Positions 49,977 to 62,900 of a DNA stretch of 64,000 nt are shown here, one piece after another. Positions within the stretch are counted from its first letter, which is position 1; each line of letters begins with the position of its first letter. Source of the stretch: Tamarix chinensis (Eukaryota > Streptophyta > Magnoliopsida > Caryophyllales > Tamaricaceae); contig CM060171.1 in assembly GCA_030549775.1 (NCBI GenBank), forward strand, positions 62,492,360-62,556,359. The letters run 5' to 3'. The position numbers and the translations under genes are program-made. The notes under the pieces were generated by a model. That model had not been told where the DNA came from. It did no database searches and was given only the letters and a program-made list of their open reading frames with translations.

Positions 49977-52282
49977 CACTACCACGGAAAGGGGTTTTAA
50001 TAACGGTTATTTTATAGTTTTAATAACGGTTTTCAACCATTATTGAATCGTCCGTTATTAAATCTTTAATAACGGTTCATAACCGTCATGAAAAATACAC
50101 AAAAACCCGCAAGTATGTGCGTAAACTTCATATTTAATAACGGTTTTTACTTAAAAATGTTATTAAAATGTAGGTTTTAATAACGGTTCTTATGAAAAAC
50201 CGTTATTAAAAACTGGAGTTTTAATAACGATTATAGAAGAACCGTTATTAAAACCTACATTTTAATAACGGTTTTCATCATAACCGTTATTAAAACAAGG
50301 CTTTAATAACGGTTTTTATAATAACCGTTATTAAAACTCCACTTTTGTTTTGCAGTTTTGTTCCTGCCCACATACACAATTGTATGTTAAAACAATTACT
50401 AAATCTGCAAGGTAAAACAACATCAATTCATACCAAATCTGCAATGTAAAACAACATCAATTCATACCAAATCTGTAATCACACCATAATTTCAATCAAT
50501 CTATAATTGGTATGCATGTCTCAATACACCAACTATACTTAGCAATAAAATTAGTGGACATACCACAACTTGGTAGCTCTACACCCCAAAGTAAAGAGTT
50601 CACAGATCTAGGCTGGTAGACGAAATACAAACCTAAAAATGCATGTAGAATACAAACCTAATACCGAATGAATGAGTGCTCTTGCTTGGCCCATTGATCT
50701 CTAACTTCATCAATTTCATCAACATTATATTGCTGGCCTCGTGCATAGTCACCGGTGAAAAACTACAACACCCATGTTTCAATTAATATACAATTAGCCA
50801 TTAGGTATGCCATGATTCATTAATAGAAAAATATGGAAAAGCAAACATACATGGCTTTGGATCTATGTTGACCAATCTATTCTAGACTATAAGATCCATT
50901 GCTCGTCTTCTTCACTTGAACCCTTAAAAACTTCAATTTCATCATCATCATCTAAGTTCCTTTGTCTCGAAGATATTCAATTTTGGAGGTACCTGAAGCT
51001 CTTATCTCATACATAATTACAATAAAGAGATAAACAATAGAGGAAAAACAATTCTAATAAAAGTAAAAACTAAAATAAATGAAAACATGTATTACCCTAC
51101 ATACAAAATAATACAAAGGTAGGCAACATATGTTACCACTATAATCAAGAGGTTATATAACACCATCATACCCTAAATTAAAGGTTCAATTTGTAAAAAA
51201 AGCCCTAAAAAGGCTGTATCACAAAAAAACCTCAATTTAGAGGCCAAAACGGCCTTTTTTGGGCTCCGATATTGCCCAAACTGGCTTTGCCGATTGCTAC
51301 GTCATAGATCTCGAAAAATTACCCAAAATATCCTCCTAGATCACCTAAATCCGAGGTCCCATGAAAAAGTTATGACCCTCCAAAGTTTACAGTTGAATCT
51401 AGCTCTAAATAACCTCAATAATGTCTTCTCTTTTGTTTATTATGGTTGTAGCTCTAAATAATGTTGAATCTATATTCTCCATACAACAATAATATGTAAA
51501 GGTCTCGGCCAACACATGTATTTGTTAATATATAATAATAACGCAACAAATTCAACAACAAACAACAAAATTTTCAGCCAACACATTTTCGAACGAAACC
51601 CTGGCGACATGCATTTATATAAGTAGATAAAAAGTTAGGAGAGGAAGAACAAACACATACGTAAAGTGAGGTAGCTACAAACATGACGGTGAGAATGTTG
51701 AGAGAGGCAAGGGCTTCAAACACGACGGAGGATGAAGGTGCAAGTGCCAGCTAGCTTCGGAACAATGGCAGAGGCGTGGTGGAGAGTTGGCGGTGTGAGG
51801 GTTTCCTTTACTTGAGAGGAGCCTGGTGGTGCGAGTTAGTGGTGCACGATGTGGCGGTGCGAGGGTTTGCAAGGAGAAGAAAGGAGAGCAAGAGAACGAA
51901 AGTGCAGAGAGTCTGAAAATTTTGGCACGAAACAAAACCAAGCGAAATAAAAGTTTAATTTTCGGGTTTTAATAACTGTTCCTGAGAGAACCGTTATTAA
52001 TAAAAAATCTTTTAATAACGGTTCTTCCAGGAACCGTCATTAAAAGCTTCTGACTTTTGACAATGGTTCTAATATGAACCGTTATTAAATCCTCTTTAAT
52101 AACGGTTTATATAAAACCGTTATTAAAACATCCGTCCAAATTTTAACGTTGCCCTTTTAATAACGGTTTTTAACTAGAACCGTTATCAAAACTTCCCGCC
52201 GATTAATTTTCACGTGTTTGATAACGGTTTTCGAACTACCGTTATTAATGTCCCGTTATTATTTCCCGTGTTTGTAGTAGTG
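49977..52282. mobile_element. Non-autonomous CACTA (En/Spm-like) element, 2.3 kb
   Basis: The left end CACTACCACGG and right end gtttgtagtagtg are inverted. The flanking three bases are gga and tga, a near match to the three-base CACTA duplication. The motif TTTTAATAACGGTT and its complement recur more than fifteen times within about 370 bases of the left end and about 300 of the right, as subterminal repeats do. The middle (50340-51960) has a short minus-strand frame near 51941-51675 but no recognisable TNPD transposase. Confidence 0.88.
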
Positions 52283-53152
52283 TGATAGACAACTCATGTA
52301 TGATTATACTTTTCTTCGTGTGTGTGTGTGTGTCTGTCTCTGTCTCTCTCTCTCTCTCTGTGTATTTATTTATTTTTACAAGACTTTTCTATGTATAGTT
52401 AGGAGATGAGGGAACAAAATGTTCATACTTGTTACTATAGAGAAACTCAACTATAGAGAAACTCAGCATACACACACACACACACACACACAAACAAATG
52501 CTGGTTCATACTTGTTACTATAAAGAATAGCAAGGTGATTAATACCATCACACTGAATGCTAAATCCAATGATACTATTGACTGAATCAAGGCTCTGATT
52601 CAAGGTATTGAGTGTATGCATATATGTATATTAATAAAGCAATTGTATATAGATTAGATAGTAGATTTTTACATTTCTCTTTGTTTCTTCTAGTTCGCTA
52701 GCGCCGACAGTTCTCGGTTCTGTTATAAAAATTTACAGGCATTCCATTGGAGGAGTAGAGGCTGATATTTGCAGGAACTCAGCTTGAGGATAGCTACACT
52801 ATTGCAGACCACAACATGCAAAAGGGTACCGTGCATATATAGATATATATATTGTTCAAATTAGTCGGAGATCATATATTAGTTCCTGCTAGCTAGCTGT
52901 TATTTTCTTCCTATTTTAATTTTTCTTGCTGGTTAATGCATGTGTGGATGCATGACAGAGGCAGGTCGTTGCTAGTTCATGTCAATTGAATATTCATAGT
53001 TTATAATAATGTAACTGTTTTATCTGGTAGGAGTATGTTGTCATGTCAACTTATAGATGTTTGTTAGCTACCTTTGTTTGGCTAGTTGTACAAGGAAATT
53101 ATGTTGGTTGTTTTGAAGTGATATTTCATGAGCGCTTTCTTAACCATCTCAG
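52283..53152. other. Unassigned sequence in Harbinger with microsatellites
   Basis: A (TG)/(TC) run lies at 52318-52362 and an (AC) run at 52472-52494. Around 52680-52830 base composition and splice-like signals resemble gene sequence, but I cannot match it. It leads into the TPC1-like exon. Confidence 0.45.
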
Positions 53153-53243
53153 CTATTTTCTTTTCAACTTCAATGACTATCCGAATGCAATGGTTACACT
53201 ATTCAATTTGCTGGTAATGGGAAATTGGCAGGACTGGATGCAG
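53153..53243 (+). pseudogene. Captured exon of two-pore channel TPC1
   Basis: Ninety-one bases are bounded by an AG acceptor (53151-53152) and a GT donor (53244). They translate to YFLFNFNDYPNAM, then VTLFNLLVMGNWQDWMQ. This matches the plant vacuolar two-pore cation channel TPC1 at the pore of its second repeat, where NDYPN...LFNLLVMGNW is strongly conserved. One residue (D in WQDW) differs from the usual V. No other TPC1 exon was found in the neighbourhood, so this is a gene fragment carried by or inserted in the Harbinger element, not a channel gene. Confidence 0.8.
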
Positions 53244-53721
53244 GTAAATGTTTTTGAGTGCTTATGGTGTGATAATTTTGCATTTATTTTATGACAAGTA
53301 TAGACCATATGAATTTTTCATAACCTCTCCAGGAGGCTACATCACATATACTACTTGACGTCATTTCATTAGATTTTAAGTTATTGCCACTGCAATTACT
53401 AGAAAGGTAATCATGTTTCTTATTTGTTTGGGCATGTTCTAGTTCTCTCTTGATTGAGGAGATTTTCATTCTTCATATGATCAAATGTGAATAAGATTTA
53501 CCTCAAGTCCCACATTCCTTGCAACAATTATGAGCAGAAAGCCAACAAATGAAGTTATCCCTCAGAACCTACCACAATTCAAATATAAATGGTTAAGCCC
53601 TAAGAAAAGAGCAAGAATTTTCCTTTTCTATGACACAATAAAGGGTAACAAAGTCTCTGAAAGAACATCTCATCACTTCATTTATAGCCTTATCAATTTG
53701 TTAAAGAATAAAGATAGCTAG

Positions 53722-55085
53722 TTTCATGGAGCACTAGAGGACTTAACAAAGTCTTCAAGAAAGGTGATACTAGGGCTGGTGGAGACTAGAGTAAAGCAAG
53801 ATAAAGTGAAGCGGGTAATAGAGGGATTGAGATTGAAATGGTCAGCAGTAAACAACTATGACCATCGAATAAATGGTTGAGTCTGGATTATGTGGGACTC
53901 AAATCAATAAGACATGGTGGTGGAAGGCAAAGGTGACCAGGGCATTCACTCTAGAGTATATAAGAAGTCTGACTTAAGGACTTTTTATGTCATCATCATT
54001 TACGCTCACAATACAGGTGCCCAAAGAAGATTTTTGTGGTAGTGGATGATTGCTCATATGCAAAACAACTACCCATGGGCCATGGCTAGTTATGGGAGAT
54101 TTTAAAGTTGTCTTAAATGCTCAAGAAAAGTTGGGAGGAGACATTGAGGGGTAGGATATATATGATATTGTCTTTTGTTAACAACAATGTGGGCTTGGAG
54201 ATTTGCAATACACTGGTATTGGTGAACTGCGAATGGAGAACTAGCTTTCCAAATGTTCATGCAGCTTTTCACCCATTTGTGTGTCTGAGCATTCTGCAAC
54301 TGTACTAATAATGGGCAATCAAGTACTGGTGGACATAAACCATACAGGTTGTATAATTACTGGGTTACAAAACTTGGCTTTAAGGAGATAGTGGAGGATT
54401 TCTAGAGATAGGAGATACAAGACAGTGTTTGTTTCCAAGTGTTAAAGAAACTGAGCTTATGGAAACAGAAGTTAAATGAGTTTAATCAACATCACTGGGG
54501 TCGTGTAACTCCAAAGAAAGAGCAAACTCATACAAGTTGGATAGATATACATCACAACCTACACACTGATCCTCATAATGCCATATTGATTAAGGAAGAA
54601 AGAGAAGAAGCAGCTGAAGGGCATTGGAAAGCTATTAGAGAAGAATGGTTTTACAAGCAAAAGGCTCACATAGTTTTTATTGAACTTGGAGATCAGAATA
54701 GCCATTACCTTTTTGATAGGTTGATCAATGAAATCTGGCCAGAAGGTTGTGGATGAGGCAAACATAGAGAATGAATTTCAGTAATTTTACCTCAATCCTG
54801 AGCTACACAGGCAGAAACAACTATCAACAGACAGTAGAAGTGCATTGCTATGGTCAGTATCATTTGATGAGGTTAGACAAGCTATTTTCTCCATGGGGGA
54901 CTTAAAAAGCCAAGGCTTAGATGGCTATAATCCATGTTTCTTCAAACAAACATAAGACATTATTAGCATTGATATAGTAAAAATAGTAGAGGAATTTTAG
55001 GCATCAGGAAGACTATTGAAGTAGCTCAACAACACAGCAGCCACCCTTATACTGCTCTAATGACCAATTTTTAATCCTACAACCC
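53722..55085 (+). pseudogene. L1-type LINE fragment
   Basis: Pieces in several frames follow the plant L1 order. The endonuclease-like start has TRGLNKVFKK, then ETRVKQ (about 53728-53805) and RVWIMWDSNQ (53880-53910). The linker has HHWGRVTPKK, EEWFYKQKAH and ELGDQNSHYLF (54490-54720). The start of RT has VSFDEVRQAIF and GLDGYNPCFFK (about 54855-54950). The remaining RT is absent after about 55085. Stops are frequent and I saw no poly(A) tail, so it is an internal remnant. Confidence 0.8.
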
Positions 55086-55586
55086 ACAGCTTTCATTTTC
55101 CCTATGGTCAGGGTATCACCAATATATAGTTGGGGTAAGATACTATCCACCTATATCAATATAGTGAGAAAAATGAATTTTGCAATGCATAAACCAATGC
55201 CAGCAAAAAGAAGTGACATAAACAATCTTGTTAGTACATATAAAAAGTCAAAGCTGCCCTAGAAAGGAAAAAGGAATTAGAGGCACAAGATGATTAACAA
55301 TCTTCCATAAAATATAGAAAAAATGGTTGAGTAGGAAAAAAATGCTATTGTGAAAGTATAGAGAGAATACAGGGCATATTGTGTAGAACATAGATCTCTA
55401 AAGATGCTATTTGTGCTCTAAATAACAATGATTGTTGAGAATACAGGGAATTTTATGTTTTTTTCAATGCTCATAGGTTAATAACAACCCCATTTTCACC
55501 TTAGAATTTTTGGAAATCCCTCATTTCACATAACAGTTATTTGATGCAGAATTCGGTAATATACTTTGGTAAACAATGTACAGAAC

Positions 55587-55830
55587 TCATATATTTTGGT
55601 AAACAATCACTTGCAGCCTATGCAATGGGAAACTAACTATAACGAAGAAGTGACTTACCTGTTCAAATTGATCTGGCAGGCTAAGAGTTGATTGATATAG
55701 AGGCCTGCTAACAGGGAGCTTAGAGCTAGAACCAGACTGCCAACTACTATGAATGTTATGCCTTGGAGGAGTCATGATAGGAGGAAGCTCAAGGAGAAGG
55801 ATTGTTGATGCAGATGGAAGATGGGTTTGA
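55587..55830 (-). other. Exon-like segment of an unrecognised gene
   Basis: A minus-strand frame reads through LLLELPPIMTPPRHNIHSS and ends at a donor-like CAG|GTAAGT (about 55654). It is serine- and proline-rich and may be a second captured gene fragment in the Harbinger element. I do not recognise it. Confidence 0.35.
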
Positions 55831-55947
55831 TGGATGAAGACTGCAACAAAATGATTGAGAGCAGAACAATGTTAGTTCACAAAGAAATGAAAAATATCAG
55901 ACTTGCAGATCATGAGATATTGTTTTCTACATTGAATGTAATTTTCT

Positions 55948-55986
<39 letters not shown>

Positions 55987-56680
55987 CATTTATTACTTTC
56001 AGCTAAAAAACAACCAAATTAAGCATGAACACACGCATATGAAACTCTTTAGTAACACTGATAATTGTCCGAAAATAAGCTTTGCCATGAAAGATCAGTT
56101 TAAGCATGATGTAAATGATGCTTTGAATTGAAACAGAACATATTTTCTCTCTATATATATGACGGCACACAGAAGATTTCTCAATATTGGACAACGTAGA
56201 ATATTCAAATCCAAACCAAACCTAATCAACCTGAAAATAGAATAGCAAAATTAGGGTTCCAAAATCAAATTTATTATTAAGTTCAAACCAAAATAGAACT
56301 GACCTTACCTGTTTAGATCGAATTAGTTGAGTCGATACTCAGGTGACGAAAAGCTTCAAATTCACCGTCGGCCAATGCCCATTGTTGAATTTAAATAGAG
56401 AACCGAAAAACATTAAGAGAAGATAGACGACATAGGCATTGAAAATGGAAGAATGATGGGTTGAGGAAGAAGTAGAAATCGAAGAAGCTGATGTCTAGGT
56501 ATCGAGTTCGAAGATGGTTGATGAATTTTCCACACTTCAGTCAGTATTTTCCTGAGGTTTGGTTGAGGAAATTGTTTCCCCATAACCTTCCCACGTTTTT
56601 ACCTGGTATTTTCTTTCCTTTTAATTTTTCTACTAACCAAACACTTAAAAAATATTTTCCTCACAATTTTTTTCCTTTCC
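55831..56680. other. Right part of the Harbinger element, no gene
   Basis: Holds a (TAA) microsatellite at about 55952-55983 and otherwise AT-rich non-coding sequence. The last about 150 bases are T/C-rich and inverse to the AG-rich left end of the element. Confidence 0.5.
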
Positions 56681-57202
56681 TCATAACTTTCTGAAAACCA
56701 AACAAACTCTAACCATCCCATTTAAAACCCTCGATGTTTTTCTTACAAAACCCTAAAATTCCTATGCAAACCCTAGTTCCTCCCATGCAATCCTAGTTTC
56801 TCCCACTCTTTCATTTTACTTATGTCCCCTATTTTATTCACCACTCATGGATCATGGATTATTTAGGTCATTCTTAACTATGTTAGCCAACTTACTTCCC
56901 CTTGGTTATCTTATTTTCCATTTTTCTTTTTATGGCCCCATCCCACATCACCACATTAAATACCCTAGCATGCATTTCCTAAGGGCTACATCACATCACG
57001 TCACAACTTGCAGCATATCCATATTCGCACATACCAGAAGAGAGCACATGAACATACCTCTATTCCAAGTCGCGCTACACATAAAACAGTTAAGCTAATA
57101 GCATATAGTAAACAACATATCCATATTAATATTATTAGTAACAAAATAATGATAATAATAATGATAGTAGTAGTAGTAGTAGTAATAACAATAATAATAA
57201 TA

Positions 57203-57204
<2 letters not shown>

Positions 57205-57288
<84 letters not shown>

Positions 57289-57350
57289 GTTGTAGTATTT
57301 TAAATAATAATACCATTAGTTAGAAATCTTTCTAGAATAAGAGTTATAAC

Positions 57351-57427
<77 letters not shown>

Positions 57428-57460
57428 ATTAGTAGTAGTAGTAGTAGTAGTAGTAGTTAA
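57205..57460. repeat. Compound trinucleotide microsatellites (GAT, AAT, TAA, AGT)
   Basis: A (GAT) run at 57205-57251 leads into an (AAT) run to 57289. A second pure (TAA) run spans about 57352-57424, followed by an (AGT) run at 57431-57459. Tyrosine- or isoleucine-rich frames across them are artefacts. Confidence 0.95.
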
Positions 57461-58394
57461 TAATAATGCTATTAATATTAAAAATCATTAACACTTATAA
57501 AAAAAGGTTTAAGTGTTAGGAAATTGGAATACCGCCTAGGCTTGATGGTGGAGCTAGCGGCGGTGGTGATGGAAGAGGAGGAAGAGAGATGGAGAGATGG
57601 AGGTATAGGCTAGAGGAGAGGGAATGAGGGGATGTTTGAGGTGGTGGAAGGTGTCTCAGGTGGATAAGGGTGGAATGGAGGTGGTGGTGCAGCCGGAAGT
57701 GGCGGCGCACTACGGCCGAGGTAGTGGCCGAAGGTGGTGGAAGGTGGAGGAGGGAGAAGGAAAGGGAGGTAGGGAAAGATGGAGGTATGGGGAGGTAGAT
57801 TAGACTCCCTTGGTTATTTTAGGAGGTAGAGGTGGTGTTATTGGTGGAGGAATTGGTGGCACGAGGGGCGGCAGAGAGTCAAAGTGGGTTGTTCGAGAGG
57901 GGGACTTTGCACGGCCAGGGTGGCTCGTGCAGGGCAAGGCAAGGAAGGAGGGTGGCTTAGTTGTGTAGAGGGCGGTGCAGGGAAGGTTTTGGTGGCTGGA
58001 GTGGGCGGCGGTGATGGCCGACGGCAGAGAAACGATGGTATGTTTGGACGGTGGCGCGCGATTCGATTTCTGGGCTGTCCAAATCAAAACCCGATTATGG
58101 CTGCCTTCGGGGGTATATATAGGTCTATTGGAAGGGAAAATGACAAAGGTGAGCAGGGAAATAGGGGGCTAATGGTTATGGGGCACCGGTCGGCGAGGGT
58201 AGGTCGGCGCAGGTCTACCTTCATAGGCCATTTTTGATGAGGAAGAGGTGATGGCACACGTAGGAGACGGGATGGCCGACTATGTTAACATGATAGGAAA
58301 GACGATAGGGAAGAGAGGGGGATAATGGCAGGTCAACCGATGTGATCGGCGGCGGAAATTTCTGCGCCGATGGGGAGGAGTTGTAGTGGCGCGA

Positions 58395-58510
58395 GGAAGA
58401 AGAAGAAGAAGAAGAAGAAGAAGAAGAAGAAGAAGAAGAAGAAGAAGAAGAAGAAGAAGAAGAAGAAGAAGAAGAAGAAGAAGAAGAAGAAGAAGAAGAA
58501 GAAGAAGAAG
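58395..58510. repeat. Long (GAA)n tract, about 38 units
   Basis: An almost perfect GAA/AAG repeat of about 116 bases interrupts the GC-rich LTR block. The arginine-rich frame through it is not a gene. Confidence 0.95.
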
Positions 58511-59095
58511 GGGGTGGACCGACGGTCCAGGAGAAAAGAATAAAGAAAGGAGAAAGTCGGATCAGACAGGAGAGAAATAAAAAGAAGAAAGGGCGACGCG
58601 AGCCTTAGCCGCGTAGGGGGAAGGGGAAAAAACTGGGCCGACGGCCGGTTGGCCCAGGTCGGGGGAAAGGAGAAAAAGAAGGGAAAAAGGAAATAAAAGG
58701 AAGAAGAGAGGGAAAAAGAAAAAAAAAGGAAAAAGAAAGGAAAAAGGTGGGTTAGGGTTAATTAACATATTATGGGTATTTTGGGATATTTAAAAATATT
58801 AATATTAAAATAATAATTAAATTTCCTTTTTAGGTTAATTTAGGTTTTTTTGAAAGATTTTTCCTAAATTTCATTTTAATTATAAAAATACTCAAATTTT
58901 CCTATTTAAATTATTTATTAATTTCTCCTAGATTTGCCTTAATTAATTCCCTCTTATTTTAATAAAAATAACTTACTTAATTAATTTTCCTAATAAATCC
59001 TTATTTGCCATAATTTCCTAAATTAGGGTTTTAGGGATATTTTAGGTCTCATATTAGTATCTTAGTCTAATTATCTCTTCTACTAATTATTAATT

Positions 59096-59906
59096 GCAGA
59101 AATAGTAGCAATGTGTGTGCGTGTGTGTGTGTGTGAGAGAGAGATAATAAGGAAGCATGTATGTGGCTCATGTATAACGGGAAAAAGGATGAAAGAATTG
59201 AGTTTTTTTGATTATTAATGTCATTTGAAGTGTTTGATAGGTAAAGCCTATACTCATTTTTAACAATCTCTCATCTATTTTAAATCATAATAATTAAATT
59301 CATTAGTGTGCTCAATTAAGTTTTATAATAATTGCTTCTTTTTCTCTCTTCCACTTCCCTCTATATATATGTTTTGATATACATTCAAAGTAAGGGAATT
59401 GGGCTTAGGATCTCCATTTAAATTATAGCAATTCAATAAGGAGATCGATCAAGAGTCCCTATTCCTATTTTTTGTCAAGAATTATGCACCATCATTGGGT
59501 TGAAGGAAAGATGTTGATGTGTAAGATACTGATTATGAAGGTGTTCAAGGTTTTCCAAAATAATTGGTACTACCTCCAAATATACTAACTCTCAACCTCC
59601 AACTTGAGAAGAATAACATGGAGATGCTCTTTAATCAGAGGTAGTAAAACTAGTCAATTCAATAAAAATTTATGTTTTGTTACTTTCAGATGTGGTTAAA
59701 CTAATCAGTGATTGGAGGTAAGCAAATTACAATCTATATAATGTATATTTTAGAGTTTCAGTCCCACATTCAATGTTAATTTCATGCTTCTAGAACTTCA
59801 CATGAACTAATCCCACATTCAATTAAAATCATATTTGGTGTATGAATTTGTGTTATAACTTATAATTGTGTTCTTTATATGTTTCATCCCTCAATTTTAG
59901 ATAACA
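59096..59906 (+). repeat. Copia-like LTR 3' part followed by a primer-binding site
   Basis: A (GT)/(GA) microsatellite lies at 59109-59143. The right end …ttagataaca (59906) is followed two bases later by tggtatcaaagt (59909-59920), similar to the initiator-Met complement, so this looks like the end of a plus-strand 5' LTR. Its left limit and partner were not found, and the internal region is cut off at once by the next LTR. Confidence 0.5.
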
Positions 59907-59920
59907 TTTGGTATCAAAGT

Positions 59921-62900
59921 TGTAACACCCCCAATTTTTATCCCTAAAAAATTTTGTTTAAAAGAATAATATGCATAAGCCAAGTGGAAAATAAGGAATG
60001 TTACTACTATACCTAATATAAAATAGATGCACATAATCTATCTGATGATAGATGCAAGGCTAAAATCTGTCCAACCTAAACTTAACAACATCTAAACCAA
60101 GAGAATAAACCCATAAAAGGAAATATCCAATGGTTGATGGAAAGCTGTGAGTTTTGACTGAGTATTTGATGCATAGTATAATATTCTGTTGGTTCATACA
60201 ATTGTTGGAGAAGTTTGGAATTAATATATGATTTTGTTGAGAAACATATGGGTCCCATGTTTATTAACATTGTTGATGTGTTTTTGGGAAAAAGGTCGAG
60301 AGTATGAAAATTAACATGATGGTCTGGTGTTTTCTAAACATGGACTGTGCTTTCGTGTATTTTTGAAACATAATGTTTTGCTCTGTATGTTTTTTTTTCT
60401 AATATAAAAAGAGATATGAAAGAACCCTAACCATCAAGTTGTGCAACCCAACTTCTTCTTGTTCTCCATAGAATTCTCCATTAAAATAGAATTGTAGATT
60501 TGTGTAATTAATTGATTAGCTTGTTTCATCCTATAATTACACATGTTCATGAATAAAGATCTTTGTTTTTTTCCCTCAATTGTTTTGTTTTGTAATTAAA
60601 TCATCATATGTTCATCATCTTGTTAATTTAGTTATAACACCATTAAAATTTTAATACAATACATGAAAATTCTAAAAATATATACAACAATTAAAAATAA
60701 ATACTCAATTGATAAGAACTCTTGGTGGTTTAACTCTCTTAAAGCCCAAGTCTTCAACCCAACAATAGCAATTGATGTCAAGAATTTCTAAGAGGTGTGC
60801 TCTTTACCATTGGTAAATCATCATAGAACCTATTTAGCTAAGGTAGTATCAGTAAGGATTTAGTACTGTGTAAATCAAAATTATCTAACTTGTGGATTGC
60901 ACATGATGCATATAAGGATATTGTAATCTTTAACTTATAATACTCATACTCAAGTAAACATGTGATGCACACATAATTTCACTCACACAACAACTCATAT
61001 GATGTCATGAATTATATAACATATCATTAATTTTCCACCCAATAAGTAATAAGGAAAGTTGTACATGAAATGACAAGATCAAGAAAGACATGCAATAACT
61101 AGAGTATGGCATGCCCATATGGAATATCATAGTTATAAAATATCAATGATGTACATGGTGCATTTTCTAATACAAGAGATCATGTGAGATATGCGATAAA
61201 GTATGATAAAACATGTGGTCATGGATTAATGCTTATAAACATACGATTGGACATGGCAGCACGCTAGTACAAGTGTATAACAAGACCTAGACTCATGTTG
61301 AGTAACACAAAAATCTTAGAAGATAACATTTGATACATAAGGCCCACATGCGATTAAAAGATTAGATCATGTGGTAAAAAAGATAAGAATATGCACCATA
61401 TGGTGGTACAATAGTAAGGGTAACAACTAAGCAACATGTGTAAGATAATGAGACATACAACCAATGATTGAATGAGAAAAAAAAACTATTGAATTCTATC
61501 ATTGTGATCATAACCATTTGATTATGTTAACTTGATAATGGAGACTCAAAGGGACTATAATAACTAATATAATACATAAATAGTGCTAGCCCTAGCTAGG
61601 GCACCCAAAAATGTAATAAAACAACTAAAAAAGGAGACACCTAATCACTTAAGTATGCATATTCCCTATAGAACCAAAATATATTGAGACACCTATAAAG
61701 TAAAAGAGGTCCACCTAGAACTCCTAAAGCACCTTGGATCAAATGATAGAAAACACCAAAATAATACCAAGTGAATACCAAATTTCACTCAGATAACTAC
61801 CCCGAGTGGTAAAAGTCTTGACTCAAAATCTTTCACTTTAAGTGATTAATATTTTATATAAGGACTTAACCAAGCATAAATCAAGCCCATATAATAATAC
61901 TTAAACCACTTCCATTAACACAATGCAATTCCATTATTATATCCATTCCAAATGACATTAAAATTTATCCATTCCAAGAGGTATTAAGGTTGAATAATTC
62001 CAAGTGGCATTAAAATCGGTTAATTCCAAGGTATAAAAGCCCAACATAAGGCATCACACAATTTTGATCCATACTTAACCAATTATAATTAAAACAAATC
62101 AAAACATGCTAACATATAATTGTATTGAAAATTATACCCTCATAGATACATGAAAGCATCATACAAGACATAATATGCTCATGACATACATAAAATCATA
62201 TAAAACATACTTGTTAACTTCAACTCCAATAATTCATACATTTCATGATTCCAACATAAGCAAAGGTAAGTAGAGACTTACCTAGATCTAAAAATAGCTA
62301 AGCAAAATATGAAAGAGGGAGACATCACTAGCTTGAGGATTCATAAAAATTATTTCCTAGATTGTTGATAGAAATCGTAGGACTAGGTTAGAAAACTAAT
62401 CGAAACATAGAATAATAGAAAATAAGTAAATTTTATCAAAACTCACTTAAACGGTTAGATTTTAAAAGCCAAACGTCAAACCAACCAATTTTAGAGAAGT
62501 GATCCCAACGATAAATTATAAACTTAATTTAATTGAATTTAAATCAAAGGTAATTGATTAGTATGTAAAATTATCAAATAAAACTAAATTTTAGAAAACT
62601 ATTCCAAAAAACTAGGATTTTAAAGCCCAAAACATAAATTCAGACAATTTAAAAAAATTATTCCAAATTGAAGGTGTTTGAACACAATTAAGGCCATTTC
62701 AAATAATTCAATAAAACCAATCTAAAAAAAAAACTATACAAATGACCACTTTCATGGTTTTGGGCCCAAAATTACAATTTGATTGAATTTGATCAAGTTA
62801 TTTAAATTTAATGTTTAGAAAAGCTTAATAAATAACTCATAGATCAATTTAATTTAAATCCGCAAGAGTTTTGCCCAAAAAGTTCAAATCTAATTGATTT

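Larger units (their letters stand above)
45921..56709 (-). mobile_element. PIF/Harbinger element, 10.8 kb, with nested insertions
   Basis: The left end GGCCTTGTTTGGTTT pairs with the inverse of the right end (GAGTTTGTTTGGTTT), 12 of 15 bases, and the match extends inward. TAA flanks both ends (45918-45920 and 56710-56712), which is the three-base Harbinger target preference. Inside are a transposase and a Myb/SANT-like gene on the minus strand, the two genes of an autonomous element, both broken. The rest is a CACTA element, a LINE fragment, a TPC1-like exon and unassigned sequence. Confidence 0.8.
56710..59095 (-). repeat. Gypsy LTR, minus orientation, second half
   Basis: Directly after the Harbinger TAA the sequence has the accctagttcctccc style seen at 45580-45780. 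It then carries several microsatellites, a GC-rich block (57510-58770) equivalent to the inverse of 21680-22140, and an AT-rich tail (58770-59090) equivalent to the inverse of 21170-21670. No clean ATTACA end was found, so the boundary near 59095 is approximate. Confidence 0.6.

Noticed and set aside
53043..53294. Open frame of 83 codons as a TPC1 gene
   Set aside because: Only the 91-base exon matches TPC1; codons before the acceptor and after the donor do not.
57008..57316. Open frames rich in M/I on one strand and Y/H on the other
   Set aside because: They are produced by the GAT and AAT trinucleotide runs.
58386..58580. Arginine-rich open frame
   Set aside because: It is simply the GAA/AAG microsatellite read in one frame.
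60146..60639. Full Copia element
   Set aside because: Only one LTR is present, with no primer-binding site or coding sequence next to it.
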